In this document: positions 16,844 through 26,532 of the stretch, one piece after another
How positions within the stretch are numbered: the stretch's first letter is position 1
Layout: each line of letters starts with the position of its first letter
Source of the DNA: Hyphomicrobiales bacterium
Lineage (GTDB): Bacteria; Pseudomonadota; Alphaproteobacteria; Rhizobiales; Rhizobiaceae
Direction: 5' to 3'
Length of the DNA stretch: 64,000 nt
Assembly: GCA_900472575.1 (NCBI GenBank)
Contig: UCIV01000024.1
Coordinates: forward strand, 186,001 to 250,000
Translations under genes and position numbers: made by a program
The notes under the pieces: model-generated
The model's input: only the letters and a program-made list of their open reading frames with translations
The model's database searches: none
What the model was told of the DNA's origin: nothing

Positions 16844-17457
16844 GGCGTGACCTCGATCGATACCGGCGTGATTAACGGCTTTTCGCTGGCCGAACGGATG
16901 ACCACGGCACCGACAAAATTCACCTTCTTGCCCTTCAGCTCGATATCGGCAGCGGGGAGCTTGGAGACGGCCTTGTCGTTCAGCGCGCGGCCGAGTTTCG
17001 CGTATTCGATCTGGTCGCGGAATGTCGAGAAATCGTAAAGATTGGTGGTGTCGCGCAAGGCGCTGCCCTTGACGACGGGGCCGAGCTGCAGCGTCGCATC
17101 AGCCTTTCCGTCGCCATCGACGTCGATTTCCGCAACGCCGGCCTTGGTGCTGGCGCGGGTATCTTCCAATACGGTGGCCGTGCCCTTGACCGGGAAATTC
17201 CAGCCGCCTCCGGCACCGCCAACACGGACGCCGTAGCTTTCGCCCGCCTTGTCGAGGCTTCCCTTGATCGCATTTTGCAGCGTTGCAAGGTCGGCCGCCT
17301 TTTCGGTCAGGGCCGGAACCAGCTTGGTGTCGAATGTCGTCTCGACGATCTCGGCGATTGGATCGGCAGCAGCTTCGCTATCACCGGTTTTCACCAGTTT
17401 GCAGCCGGAAACGGACGCGGCAAGAAGGCTTGCCACAAACAGGGTCGTGATTTTCAT
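16840..17457 (-). CDS. DUF2291-family lipoprotein in sugar ABC operon
   Basis: A 205-residue protein with a lipoprotein signal: MKITTLFVASLLAASVSGC, lipobox ASVSGC with Cys19. The remainder resembles DUF2291 proteins, which are regularly coded beside ribose-type ABC transporters but have no settled role; a periplasmic accessory of the transporter is a reasonable guess. The frame is open to 17505; the ATG at 17457 follows AAGAAGTG and starts the lipoprotein signal. It sits between the binding-protein gene and the ATPase gene, overlapping the latter by 4 bases. Confidence 0.8.
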   Translation of the reverse strand: MKITTLFVASLLAASVSGCKLVKTGDSEAAADPIAEIVETTFDTKLVPALTEKAADLATLQNAIKGSLDKAGESYGVRVGGAGGGWNFPVKGTATVLEDTRASTKAGVAEIDVDGDGKADATLQLGPVVKGSALRDTTNLYDFSTFRDQIEYAKLGRALNDKAVSKLPAADIELKGKKVNFVGAVVIRSASEKPLITPVSIEVTP

Positions 17458-17527
17458 GGTACCCGCACTTCTTTTAAAGCAAGAGGCACCCGGGACATAT
17501 AGCATGTCCCGGGTGGGGATGGCGGTC

Positions 17528-18546
<1,019 letters not shown>

Positions 18547-18694
18547 TATGTTTTTGATGACTGCGCTTTTGTGTGGCAATCAAGCCTTCTTGTTCTCTCT
18601 TATGTTGCAATGCGGCATATTTTTTAAACCTCATGCCTCTTGAAGCTCCAACAATTCACTTGAATGTTCTTCCGACGTATGTCAGTTATCTTCA

Positions 18695-18713
18695 AAACGA
18701 AAGAGATCGAAAG
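18695..18713 (+). promoter_or_regulatory. operator-like repeat before the isomerase operon
   Basis: AAACGAAAGAGATCGAAAG matches the minus-strand copy at 18520-18538 at 17 of 19 positions, facing the other way. A further partial unit CGAAAGTAATCAAAAG continues to 18723. It lies 137 bases before the isomerase ATG, in the 380-base divergent region; the rest of that region is AT-rich with no other feature I can name. Confidence 0.55.
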
Positions 18714-18849
18714 TAATCAAAAGTCTTTTGTTGGTTTATCCGGGATGTGCGCCTCATTCTGAGGAGGAGGGCGCATAGCGGCGCCACGAGCGCGCGGCAT
18801 CATTCTTGAGATCCGATAGGGGCGACACGGAATAATCGGAGGAAACATC

Positions 18850-19830
18850 ATGACTGCACAACGTTTCGGCGCCGGGATCTGGCATTTCGCAACCTATCTC
18901 GACCGTTACGCGACGGATGGTTACGGCACGCCGCGCAGCGTCATCGAGGCGATCGATCTGGCCGGCCAGGTCAAGGATCTGTCGGTCGTCGATATCAACT
19001 ATCCCTTCTTCGGCGGCGACTTTTCCAATGCGCAGGTAAAAGAGGCGCTCGACCGCAACAAGCTTGGTGTCATCGGCATCACGCCTGAAATCTACACGCG
19101 CGAATTCGTCAAGGGTTCCTTCACCAATCCGGATGCGGGCGTTCGTCGCCGCACCCATGAACTTGTGACCGAGGCCTGCGACCAGGTCCGTTATTTCGGC
19201 GCCGATTACGTCAAGCTGTGGCCGGGTCAGGATGGCTGGGACTATCCGTTCCAGGTCGATTACGGCACGCTGTGGAAGCATTCGCTCGATGGTGTCGGCC
19301 AGCTCGCCAGCGAAAACCCGGATTTGAAATTCGTCATCGAATACAAGCCGCGCGAACCGCGCGTTCGCATGAGTTTCGGTTCGGTTGCCCGCACGCTTCT
19401 CGGCATCGAGAAGATCGGCTTGCCGAATGTCGGCATCCTGCTCGATTTCGGCCACGCCATCATGGGCGGTGAATCGGCCGCCGATAGCGCACAGCTCGCG
19501 ATCGACTACGGCCGGCTGTTCGGCATGGACGTGAACGACAACTACCGTTCCTGGGATGACGATCTGGTCGCTGGCAGCCTGCATCCGATCGAAATCTTCG
19601 AGTTCTTCTACGTTCTGCGGAAGAACAAATGGGAAGGTGTGTGGCAGCTCGACCAGTTCCCGTTCCGTGAAGACAGTGTCGCGACCGCCAATCACGCAAT
19701 CGATTTCCTCAAAGCCGCCGACAAGGGGCTCGAGGCGCTCGATGTCGATGGATTGAAGGAAGCGCAGAGCCGCCACGACGCGATCGGCGCGTTGAAGATC
19801 GCGCAGAAGGCCCTGTTCGGCGCCATGTAG
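18850..19830 (+). CDS. apsI: TIM-barrel sugar isomerase, probable D-apiose isomerase
   Basis: A 326-residue AP-endonuclease-2-type TIM barrel. Candidate metal ligands are seen in VIEYKPREPR (Glu), ILLDFGHA (Asp, His), GMDVND and the late WQLDQFP. GGAGG precedes the ATG. The gene heads an operon with a split transketolase and an FGGY kinase. The combination isomerase, AptA, AptB and kinase with a ribose-type ABC importer is the D-apiose transketolase pathway, where this enzyme makes D-apulose. The fold is clear; the substrate is inferred from context, and other ketose/aldose pairs such as rhamnose- or xylose-like sugars are possible. Confidence 0.65.
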   Translation: MTAQRFGAGIWHFATYLDRYATDGYGTPRSVIEAIDLAGQVKDLSVVDINYPFFGGDFSNAQVKEALDRNKLGVIGITPEIYTREFVKGSFTNPDAGVRRRTHELVTEACDQVRYFGADYVKLWPGQDGWDYPFQVDYGTLWKHSLDGVGQLASENPDLKFVIEYKPREPRVRMSFGSVARTLLGIEKIGLPNVGILLDFGHAIMGGESAADSAQLAIDYGRLFGMDVNDNYRSWDDDLVAGSLHPIEIFEFFYVLRKNKWEGVWQLDQFPFREDSVATANHAIDFLKAADKGLEALDVDGLKEAQSRHDAIGALKIAQKALFGAM

Positions 19831-19888
19831 GCGCCGCTTGCGGCAACAGCCAGGTCCGGCTCAATCCGGCAATGAAAGGCCAATACCC

Positions 19889-20710
19889 ATGTTGAAGAAT
19901 GACCTCGTCGATATCATTCGCGAGAAAGCATTGTGGATGCGCCGCAGGGCTTTCACGATGGTCCATGATGCCCAGCTCGGACATCCCGGCGGCGATTTTT
20001 CGGCGATCGACATCATCGCGACGCTCTATTTCGGCGTGATGCGGTATGACCCGAAAAAGCCGGATATGCCGGAGCGGGATCGCTTCATCATGTCGAAAGG
20101 CCACGCAACGGGCGCACTTTACACCGCCCTTTGCGCTGCCGGCTATTACCCGGAAGACTGGCTGAAAACCTATATGCAGCCGCAGTCGAAGCTGAACGGC
20201 CATCCGAACCGCAATTATCTTCCCGGCGTGGAAACCAATACCGGACCGCTCGGCCATGGGCTGCCGGTGGCACTCGGTATTGCAATCGCCGGGCAGATGA
20301 CCGGCAGCGACTACCGCACGTTCGTGCTGACCGGCGACGGAGAGCTGCAGGAAGGCTCGAACTGGGAAGCGGCGATGAGCGCCGGCAACCGCAAGCTCGG
20401 CAAATTCACGCTCATCGTCGACCGCAACCGGCTGCAGCAGGGCATGGGAACGGAAGAGACCAACGGTCTCGATCCGCTCGACGACAAGTTCCGCGCCTTC
20501 GGATGGGATGTCGAAGTGATCGACGGGCATGATGTCGGTGCGCTCGTCAACGCTCTCTCCGAACCGCCGGGCGGCCGCTCGAAACCGCTCTGCATCATTG
20601 CCAATACCATCAAGGGCAAGGGCGTCTCCTTCATGGAAAACAAGGCGTCCTGGCACCATGGCGTGCCGAATGCCGAGCAATATAATATCGCCATGGAGGA
20701 ACTGGTCTGA
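19889..20710 (+). CDS. aptA: transketolase N-terminal (ThDP-binding) subunit, probable AptA
   Basis: A 273-residue protein equal to the N-terminal third of transketolase. It holds the thiamine diphosphate signature GDGELQEGSNWEAAM, GHPGGDFS and the catalytic-site histidines in SKGHATGALY and GPLGHGLPVA. The ATG at 19889 follows AAAGG; the frame upstream to 19838 is not needed. The stop overlaps the next gene's ATG by one base (TGATG). As a split transketolase beside an FGGY kinase it fits subunit A of apulose-4-phosphate transketolase, which makes xylulose 5-phosphate and dihydroxyacetone phosphate. A general split transketolase is the alternative. Confidence 0.7.
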   Translation: MLKNDLVDIIREKALWMRRRAFTMVHDAQLGHPGGDFSAIDIIATLYFGVMRYDPKKPDMPERDRFIMSKGHATGALYTALCAAGYYPEDWLKTYMQPQSKLNGHPNRNYLPGVETNTGPLGHGLPVALGIAIAGQMTGSDYRTFVLTGDGELQEGSNWEAAMSAGNRKLGKFTLIVDRNRLQQGMGTEETNGLDPLDDKFRAFGWDVEVIDGHDVGALVNALSEPPGGRSKPLCIIANTIKGKGVSFMENKASWHHGVPNAEQYNIAMEELV

Positions 20711-21672
20711 TGGCTGCACCCGCCGCAAAACAAGAAGGTTTTTACGATTGTCGCGATGCCTGGGCGCGCACGATCGAGGAGCTTGCCGAAAACGATCCGC
20801 GTATCGTCGCCGTCGTCAATGACTCCGTCGGCTCCTCCAAGCTCGGTGGTTTCCAGAAGAGGTTCCCGGATCGACTGGTGAATGTCGGCATTGCCGAGCA
20901 GAATATGGTGGGCGTCGGCGCCGGTCTTGCCAATGGCGGCCGCATCCCTTTCGTCTCGGCGGCATCCTGCTTTTTGACCGGCCGTGCGCTGGAACAGGTC
21001 AAGGCCGATATCGCCTATGCCGGCTTCAACGTGAAGCTTGTCGGTCAATCATCCGGCGTCGCCTATGGCGAGCTTGGGCCGACACACCATTCGATCGAGG
21101 ATTTTGCCTGGCTGCGACCGCTGAGCAATATCAAGGTCGTGGTTCCGGCCGATAGCTGGGAAACGGCGGAAGCAATCAAGTGGGCGGCAGCATATGAAGG
21201 ACCGGTCTATATCAGGCTGAGCCGCATGCCGGTGCCGGATCTCGTGGTTGAAAACCGGAAATTCCAGCCCGGCAAAGCCGAACTCGTCCGCAAGGGCGAT
21301 GACGTGACGATCATTGCCTGCGGCACCATGGTGCATCTCGCCGTCCAGGCAGCAGTAGAACTCGAAGCGGAAGGCATTTCCGCCCGTATCCTCAACATGG
21401 CGACCATTTCCCCGCTCGATGAGGCTGCTATTTCCGCCGCCGCCAGTGAGACGGGCGCGATCGTTACGATTGAGGAAGCCAATATTCACGGCGGTCTCGG
21501 CGGTGCGGTTGCCGAGCATACCTCCGCCAATCTTCCGGTGCCGATCGAGCGGATGGGCTTTCCGGGCTTTGTGCCGACCGGCTCGGTCGAATGGCTGTTC
21601 GATCACTTCGGCCTGACGGCCACCGGGATCGCCAGATCCGCACGCAAGGCGATCGGGCGCAAGAGGGGATGA
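20710..21672 (+). CDS. aptB: transketolase C-terminal subunit, probable AptB
   Basis: A 320-residue protein with the transketolase pyrimidine-binding domain (about 8-170: RFPDRLVNVGIAEQNMVGVG, holding the catalytic Glu) and the C-terminal transketolase domain (about 190-310: TIIACGTMV and ILNMATISPLDE). It completes the enzyme begun by the preceding gene. It starts on the stop codon of the A subunit and its own stop overlaps the kinase start (ATGA), so the three are tightly coupled. Confidence 0.7.
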   Translation: MAAPAAKQEGFYDCRDAWARTIEELAENDPRIVAVVNDSVGSSKLGGFQKRFPDRLVNVGIAEQNMVGVGAGLANGGRIPFVSAASCFLTGRALEQVKADIAYAGFNVKLVGQSSGVAYGELGPTHHSIEDFAWLRPLSNIKVVVPADSWETAEAIKWAAAYEGPVYIRLSRMPVPDLVVENRKFQPGKAELVRKGDDVTIIACGTMVHLAVQAAVELEAEGISARILNMATISPLDEAAISAAASETGAIVTIEEANIHGGLGGAVAEHTSANLPVPIERMGFPGFVPTGSVEWLFDHFGLTATGIARSARKAIGRKRG

Positions 21673-23147
21673 GTGAAGTCGGGAGGGGAGAGTTCATCAT
21701 TGCCGTTGACCAAGGAACGACCAATACCAAGGCGATCCTAGTCAATTCGGCGGGGGAGGTCGTCGCCAAGGCGTCTGCTCCCCTGACATCCAGCTATCCT
21801 CGCCCCGGTTGGGCGGAGCAATCGGCAGAGGATATCTGGGCGACGGTGCAGGCGGTCATCGCCGATATCGTCGGCAAGGCCGATGCCAGGATCGCCGGGC
21901 TTGCGATCGCAAACCAGCGCGAGACATTGGTCGTCTGGAATGCCGAGACGGGCAAGCCGATCGCGCCGGCCATCCTTTGGCAGTGCCGCCGCACGGCAAA
22001 GGCCTGCGAGGCGCTGATTGCCGAAGGCCGCGACCCGACGGTGGTCGAGGCGACCGGGCTTTCCATCAACGCGCTTTTTCCAGCCTCCAAACTCGCATGG
22101 GTGATGGAAAACGTGGCCGAAGCAAAAACGCTCGCCGCGCAGGGCCTGCTTCGTGCAGGCACGGTCGATAGCTGGTTGCTCTACAAGCTGACGGGCGGAA
22201 AGGAATTCGCCACCGATCATTCGAATGCATCGCGAACGCAGCTGTTCAATACCGGCACGCTGCAATGGGACGAAGGTCTCTGCGATCTGTTCGGCGTTCC
22301 TGTCACGGCCCTGCCCGAAGTTCGCTCGTCGGACAGCTGGTTCGGCGAAGTGGCCGAAGACGCGACTGCACTCGATACCGGCGTCCCGATCCTTGCGATG
22401 ATGGGTGACAGCCATGCAGCCCTTTATGGCCATCGCGTCCGCGCGCCGGGCCTTGTCAAGGCAACCTATGGAACCGGATCGTCGCTGATGACGCTGACGC
22501 CCGGACGGGTGTTGTCGAAAACCGGCCTTTCCAGTACGATCGCATGGAGCGACCGGAACGGCATCGCCTATGCGCTGGAAGGCAATATCACCGTTTCCGC
22601 GCAGGCTGCCGCCTTTGCTGCCGAGATGCTTGGCCTGCCGGATGCAAAGGCCCTCTCCGCTCTTGCCCAGAGCGTTCCGGATGCCGCCGGGGTTGTCTTC
22701 GTCCCAGCTCTTGCCGGGTTGGGTGCTCCCCATTGGAACGATAATGTTTCGGGCACGATTTCCGGCATGACACTGGCAACGACCCGCGCTCATCTGGCGC
22801 GCGCTACGCTCGATGCCATCGTTCTTCAGATATCGGACGTCTTTACCGCCATGGAAAAGGATCTCGGGGCAAGGCTTGATGGCTTGCTGGCCGATGGCGG
22901 TGCGTCCTCGAACGATTTCCTGATGCAGATGCAGGCAGATGTTCTGGATAGGCCGGTCGCGAGGAGCGGTCAGGCTGAGGTCGGGGCGATCGGCGTCGCG
23001 ATGATGGCGCTGACGAGCCTTTATGGGGATGCCCCAGGCACCGATGAAACCCGGAGCGAGTTACGGCCTCAGCCCGACGCCAGTGCCTGGCGGCTGGAAG
23101 CGACGCGCGGCTGGCAGGCTCTGCTGACAAGGTTGATTGCGCATTAG
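21669..23147 (+). CDS. aplK: FGGY-family sugar kinase, probable D-apulose kinase
   Basis: A 492-residue carbohydrate kinase in the glycerol-kinase-like branch. It has the N-terminal phosphate loop AVDQGTTNTKAI, the GDSHAALYGH and TYGTGSSLM adenine/phosphate region and GLLADGGASSNDFLMQ near the C-terminus. The ATG at 21669 overlaps the transketolase stop. It probably makes D-apulose 4-phosphate for AptAB; xylulose, erythrulose or glycerol kinase activity cannot be excluded from sequence alone. A weak stem AGGGTGG / CCAACCCT over 23146-23166 may end the operon. Confidence 0.7.
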   Translation: MSEVGRGEFIIAVDQGTTNTKAILVNSAGEVVAKASAPLTSSYPRPGWAEQSAEDIWATVQAVIADIVGKADARIAGLAIANQRETLVVWNAETGKPIAPAILWQCRRTAKACEALIAEGRDPTVVEATGLSINALFPASKLAWVMENVAEAKTLAAQGLLRAGTVDSWLLYKLTGGKEFATDHSNASRTQLFNTGTLQWDEGLCDLFGVPVTALPEVRSSDSWFGEVAEDATALDTGVPILAMMGDSHAALYGHRVRAPGLVKATYGTGSSLMTLTPGRVLSKTGLSSTIAWSDRNGIAYALEGNITVSAQAAAFAAEMLGLPDAKALSALAQSVPDAAGVVFVPALAGLGAPHWNDNVSGTISGMTLATTRAHLARATLDAIVLQISDVFTAMEKDLGARLDGLLADGGASSNDFLMQMQADVLDRPVARSGQAEVGAIGVAMMALTSLYGDAPGTDETRSELRPQPDASAWRLEATRGWQALLTRLIAH

Positions 23148-23272
23148 GGTGGCGAAAACCAACCCTGTCCGGAGCTGGCAGCGCTTCATTGCTGAAGTGT
23201 TGTTCTGGCAGGTCGGCTTGGCGGAAGATCGCATGGGGATGCCGCTGGATGTTTCGACTACTTCCGCGAGTG

Positions 23273-23308
23273 GCTTTCAAATGAAAGCAACTTGGTTTTG
23301 AAATCAAA
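23273..23308. promoter_or_regulatory. two short palindromes upstream of the second ABC operon
   Basis: GCTTTCA-AA-TGAAAGC (23273-23288) is a perfect 7-base inverted repeat with 2-base spacer, and TTTGA-AA-TCAAA (23297-23308) has the same spacer and a 5-base arm. Their centres are 22 bases apart, about two helical turns, just upstream of the promoter. They look like a regulator's binding sites, possibly distinct from the DeoR-type repeat. Confidence 0.4.
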
Positions 23309-23332
23309 CAAATCGGATGAATTCGAAAACAT

Positions 23333-23361
23333 TTGACATGAAACGAAAATGATTTGATAGT
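23333..23361 (+). promoter_or_regulatory. promoter with operator-like repeat, second ABC operon
   Basis: TTGACA and GATAGT are separated by 17 bases, and AAACGAAAATGATTTGATAG (23341-23360) overlaps the spacer and -10 box. This repeats the arrangement at 18519-18546, with one extra base in the middle. It lies 41 bases before the binding-protein start. Confidence 0.65.
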
Positions 23362-23401
23362 CTTCGATGAGGACTTCAAGCGATCTTTGGGAGGAGATCT
23401 T

Positions 23402-24640
23402 ATGAAAACGTTCGCAAGGCTTTTGGCTGCATCTGCACTGGCAACGGTGGCGACGGCAGCGCATGCAGAGGATCTGACCGTCTGGACGATCAGCTATTCT
23501 GCGGAATCGCAGGTGAAGGCGCTTCAGACTGCGGCCGAGAATTTTGAAAAATCCCATCCCGGTGTAAACGTCGAGATCGTCATGCGCGGCGTCGACGAGC
23601 ACAAGACCGCCCTGCGCGTCGCCGCCGGATCAGACAGAGGGCCGGATGTCTATATGAGCTGGGCAGGCCTCGGGCTTGGCGGCGAATATGTCAAGGCAGG
23701 CCTCAGCAAGGACATTACCGCCGATTACGCCAAATACGGCTGGAACGACCGCCTGACAGGCCCGTCCCTGGCATTTTCCAAGAGCTACGGTTCCGGCCAG
23801 CACGGCGTGCCTTTCCGCTTCTCCGGCGAGGGCCTGTATTACAACAAGGCGATGTTCGAAAAGGCGGGCATCACCCAGGAGCCGAAGACCTATGACGAGC
23901 TGGTCGAGGCTGCAAAGAAGCTGAAGGCAGCCGGTATTCCGGCCTTCACTTTCGGTGGCTCGGTAAACTGGCACCTGATGCGCCTGATGGACGAAATTCT
24001 CGAAACCACCTGCGGTGCGGATGTCCATGACCAGCTGAAATCGATGAAGGCGGACTGGAGCAAGACGGAATGCGCCACCAAGGCCTTTGCCGAGATGAAG
24101 ATGTGGGGACAGAACTATATCCTGTCGCCGTTCATGGGCGTCGACCAAAAACAGTCCTTCACCCTGTTCCTGGCAAAGCGCGCTGCGATGATGCTCGAAG
24201 GTGACTGGCTCGTCTCGCAGATCAAGGAAGGCGGCAACGTCGACGACTACGACGTTTTCCCGTTCCCCAACGGCACCGGTCGCCTCTATGGCTTCGCCGA
24301 ATATTTCTACATTTCGTCGAAGACTACCAAGGCGGATCTCGCCGCCGAGTTCATCAACTCGTTCACCTCGACCGAATTCCAGACGCAGATTGCCGGCACG
24401 TTCGGTGCGCTGTCCGTCAACAAGGAAGTGAAGCTCAAGGACGATGCGTCGGCCATGCACAAGGAGTGGACGCAGATATTCGCTGACGCGAAGGGCACGT
24501 TCGTCAACGGCGACCAGGCATTCCCGCTCGATGTGACGACAGAATACTTCCGCGTCATCAACGATGTCGCGGCAGCAAGGATCGAGCCTCAGGCGGCAGC
24601 GGCTGCAATGCAAACGTTTATCGGCAACCGCAAGAAGTAA
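23402..24640 (+). CDS. ABC transporter sugar-binding protein (family 1, CUT1 type)
   Basis: A 412-residue exported binding protein. The signal peptide (about 1-22) ends TAAHA/ED; then LTVWTISYSAESQVKAL and the family-1 pattern KAGITQEPKTYDELVEAAKK follow. CUT1 binding proteins usually take oligosaccharides or glycosides, not free monosaccharides. GGGAGGAG precedes the ATG at 23402. The operon continues with two permeases, a GH140-like hydrolase and the ATPase. The promoter resembles that of the ribose-type operon at 18.5 kb, which suggests joint control with apiose catabolism. Confidence 0.92.
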   Translation: MKTFARLLAASALATVATAAHAEDLTVWTISYSAESQVKALQTAAENFEKSHPGVNVEIVMRGVDEHKTALRVAAGSDRGPDVYMSWAGLGLGGEYVKAGLSKDITADYAKYGWNDRLTGPSLAFSKSYGSGQHGVPFRFSGEGLYYNKAMFEKAGITQEPKTYDELVEAAKKLKAAGIPAFTFGGSVNWHLMRLMDEILETTCGADVHDQLKSMKADWSKTECATKAFAEMKMWGQNYILSPFMGVDQKQSFTLFLAKRAAMMLEGDWLVSQIKEGGNVDDYDVFPFPNGTGRLYGFAEYFYISSKTTKADLAAEFINSFTSTEFQTQIAGTFGALSVNKEVKLKDDASAMHKEWTQIFADAKGTFVNGDQAFPLDVTTEYFRVINDVAAARIEPQAAAAAMQTFIGNRKK

Positions 24641-24733
24641 ATCAGGCTTGTGCCTGATCTCTCCGCGGCGTGTCCGCCGCGGAGACTGTCGACCTGCGTT
24701 TTCAGGTCAGGACTCGGGATAAACGGGTTTCCA

Positions 24734-25633
24734 ATGTTCAATTCGAAAATCATGCAGTCCTCACGGGCGCAAGCCCTGATGCTTATCGGCCCGGCGCTGG
24801 CGGTTTATGCCACCTTCGCCATCTGGCCGATGATCGAAGTGGTGTTCCTGAGCTTCCAGCACTGGAACGGCCTCGATCCGCACCGGGAATGGGTGGGGCT
24901 TGAGAACTACCGCTACATTTTGACGAATGACGCGGTGTTCTGGGTTGCCCTGCGCAACACCATCACTTGGACCATTCTTGCCGTCATCTTCCCGCCCACG
25001 ATCGGCCTGCTGCTGGCACTCGGCCTCAATCAGCAACTCTTTGGTCGGGTACCGATGCGCGCCGTCTATTATTTGCCGGTCATCATCGCACCGATCGCGG
25101 TCGCGACGATCTGGCGATGGATGTATGACCCGTTCTTCGGCCTGTTCAATCAGGTCCTCACCAGTCTGGGCCTGCAGTCGCTGATCAGCGACTGGCTGGG
25201 TGACCGCGAGATCGCTCTCTATTCGATGTTCGTCGCTTATACCTGGCAGTATGTCGGCTTTTCCATGGTGCTTTTCCTCGCCGGCCTGCAGAGCGTCGAT
25301 CGTTCGCTTGTCGAGGCCGCACGCATCGATGGTGCGAGCCGCTGGCAGGTTTTCCGGCATGTGACGCTGCCGGCGCTGCGGGTAACGTTGGCGATCGTCC
25401 TCGTCCTGTCGACCATTTCCTCCCTCAAAGCCTTCGATATCGTCTACGGCATGACCGGTGGTGGCCCGGCCCAGTCGACACAGATGCTGGCTCTATGGGC
25501 CTTCATGCAGTCGATGCAGATCTTCGATTTCGGCAGAGGCTCGGCTATCTCGGTCATCCTGCTTCTGGTCACGCTGACCATTGTCGTTCCCTACCTGCGC
25601 TGGTCGCAACGTGATGAAGGAGCAGGCGAATGA
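24734..25633 (+). CDS. sugar ABC transporter permease (MalF/UgpA type)
   Basis: A 299-residue protein with six predicted helices. The EAA loop VEAARIDGASRWQVFRHVTL and a GGGPAQST segment are typical of CUT1 permeases. The frame is open to 24650, but ATG 24734 begins the usual basic leader and first helix (LMLIGPALAVYATFAIWP). The start site lacks a clear Shine-Dalgarno sequence. It overlaps the next permease gene by 4 bases (ATGA). Confidence 0.9.
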   Translation: MFNSKIMQSSRAQALMLIGPALAVYATFAIWPMIEVVFLSFQHWNGLDPHREWVGLENYRYILTNDAVFWVALRNTITWTILAVIFPPTIGLLLALGLNQQLFGRVPMRAVYYLPVIIAPIAVATIWRWMYDPFFGLFNQVLTSLGLQSLISDWLGDREIALYSMFVAYTWQYVGFSMVLFLAGLQSVDRSLVEAARIDGASRWQVFRHVTLPALRVTLAIVLVLSTISSLKAFDIVYGMTGGGPAQSTQMLALWAFMQSMQIFDFGRGSAISVILLLVTLTIVVPYLRWSQRDEGAGE

Positions 25634-26505
25634 CTGCTATAGCACCCCGCCGCGAAGACGACGCCCTGCTGCTCAAGCCGCGCCGGGACCCGTTTCTGAT
25701 CATCCTCTGGATAATCCTCGTTACCTTTGCGCTAGTCTGGATTGCGCCCGTCGTTCTGATCGCATTCACGGCGCTCAAGTCGAATGCCGAGGTTATGGCA
25801 ACAAGCGCATTTACGCCGCCGGAAGCCATCGCCTGGAACAACTTTTCCGGCGCCTGGGCGCGCGGCAATTTCGAGACGACGTTCAAGAACAGCGTCATCA
25901 TCACCGTTATCAAGGTGCCGCTCGGCCTGATGTTTTCGGCCATGGCTGCCTATGCGCTGGCAAGGATCAGGCTGCGTTTCGGCAAACTGCTGCTTTTGTT
26001 CTTCCTCTTTGGTGCGATGATCCCGTTCCAGGTCATGCTGGCGCCGATCTTCACCCTGGTGAACGGTTTCGGCCTGATCGATACCTATCCCGGCGTCATC
26101 CTGCCTTACCTGGCCTTCGGCGTGCCCTATCAGGTCTTCATCCTGCATGGTTTCTTCAAGGCGGTGCCGAAGGAGCTGTCGGAAGCGGCGCTGATCGACG
26201 GGGCCTCGCATGTCACGGTTTTCCGCCGGATATTCCTGCCGATCTCGCTGCCGGTGCTGGCCGCGCTTCTGATCCTCGATTTCGTTTCCACCTGGAACGA
26301 ATTCGCCATGGCGCTGGTGCTGCTGCAGGACCGTCACATGTGGACCCTGCCGCTCGGCCTGATGTCCTTCCAGGGGCAGTTCTCGACCGATTACGGCCAG
26401 CTGAATGCGGCGATCGCGATGACCGTGTTCCCCGCCATCCTCGTCTACATGATCTTCCAGAGATACTTCGTCAGCGGACTGACTTCAGGTGCGGTCAAGG
26501 GCTGA
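25630..26505 (+). CDS. sugar ABC transporter permease (MalG/UgpE type)
   Basis: A 291-residue protein with six predicted helices, a cytoplasmic basic leader, and the EAA loop ELSEAALIDGASHVTVFRRI. It pairs with the preceding permease. The start overlaps the previous stop, indicating coupled translation. The hydrolase gene follows after 27 bases. Confidence 0.92.
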   Translation: MTAIAPRREDDALLLKPRRDPFLIILWIILVTFALVWIAPVVLIAFTALKSNAEVMATSAFTPPEAIAWNNFSGAWARGNFETTFKNSVIITVIKVPLGLMFSAMAAYALARIRLRFGKLLLLFFLFGAMIPFQVMLAPIFTLVNGFGLIDTYPGVILPYLAFGVPYQVFILHGFFKAVPKELSEAALIDGASHVTVFRRIFLPISLPVLAALLILDFVSTWNEFAMALVLLQDRHMWTLPLGLMSFQGQFSTDYGQLNAAIAMTVFPAILVYMIFQRYFVSGLTSGAVKG

Positions 26506-26532
26506 AAATCCAATCATATTCAGGAGTTAGAA

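Noticed and set aside
18754-19776. 340-codon frame antisense to the isomerase
   Set aside because: Opposite-strand shadow without family resemblance; the isomerase has GGAGG and operon context.
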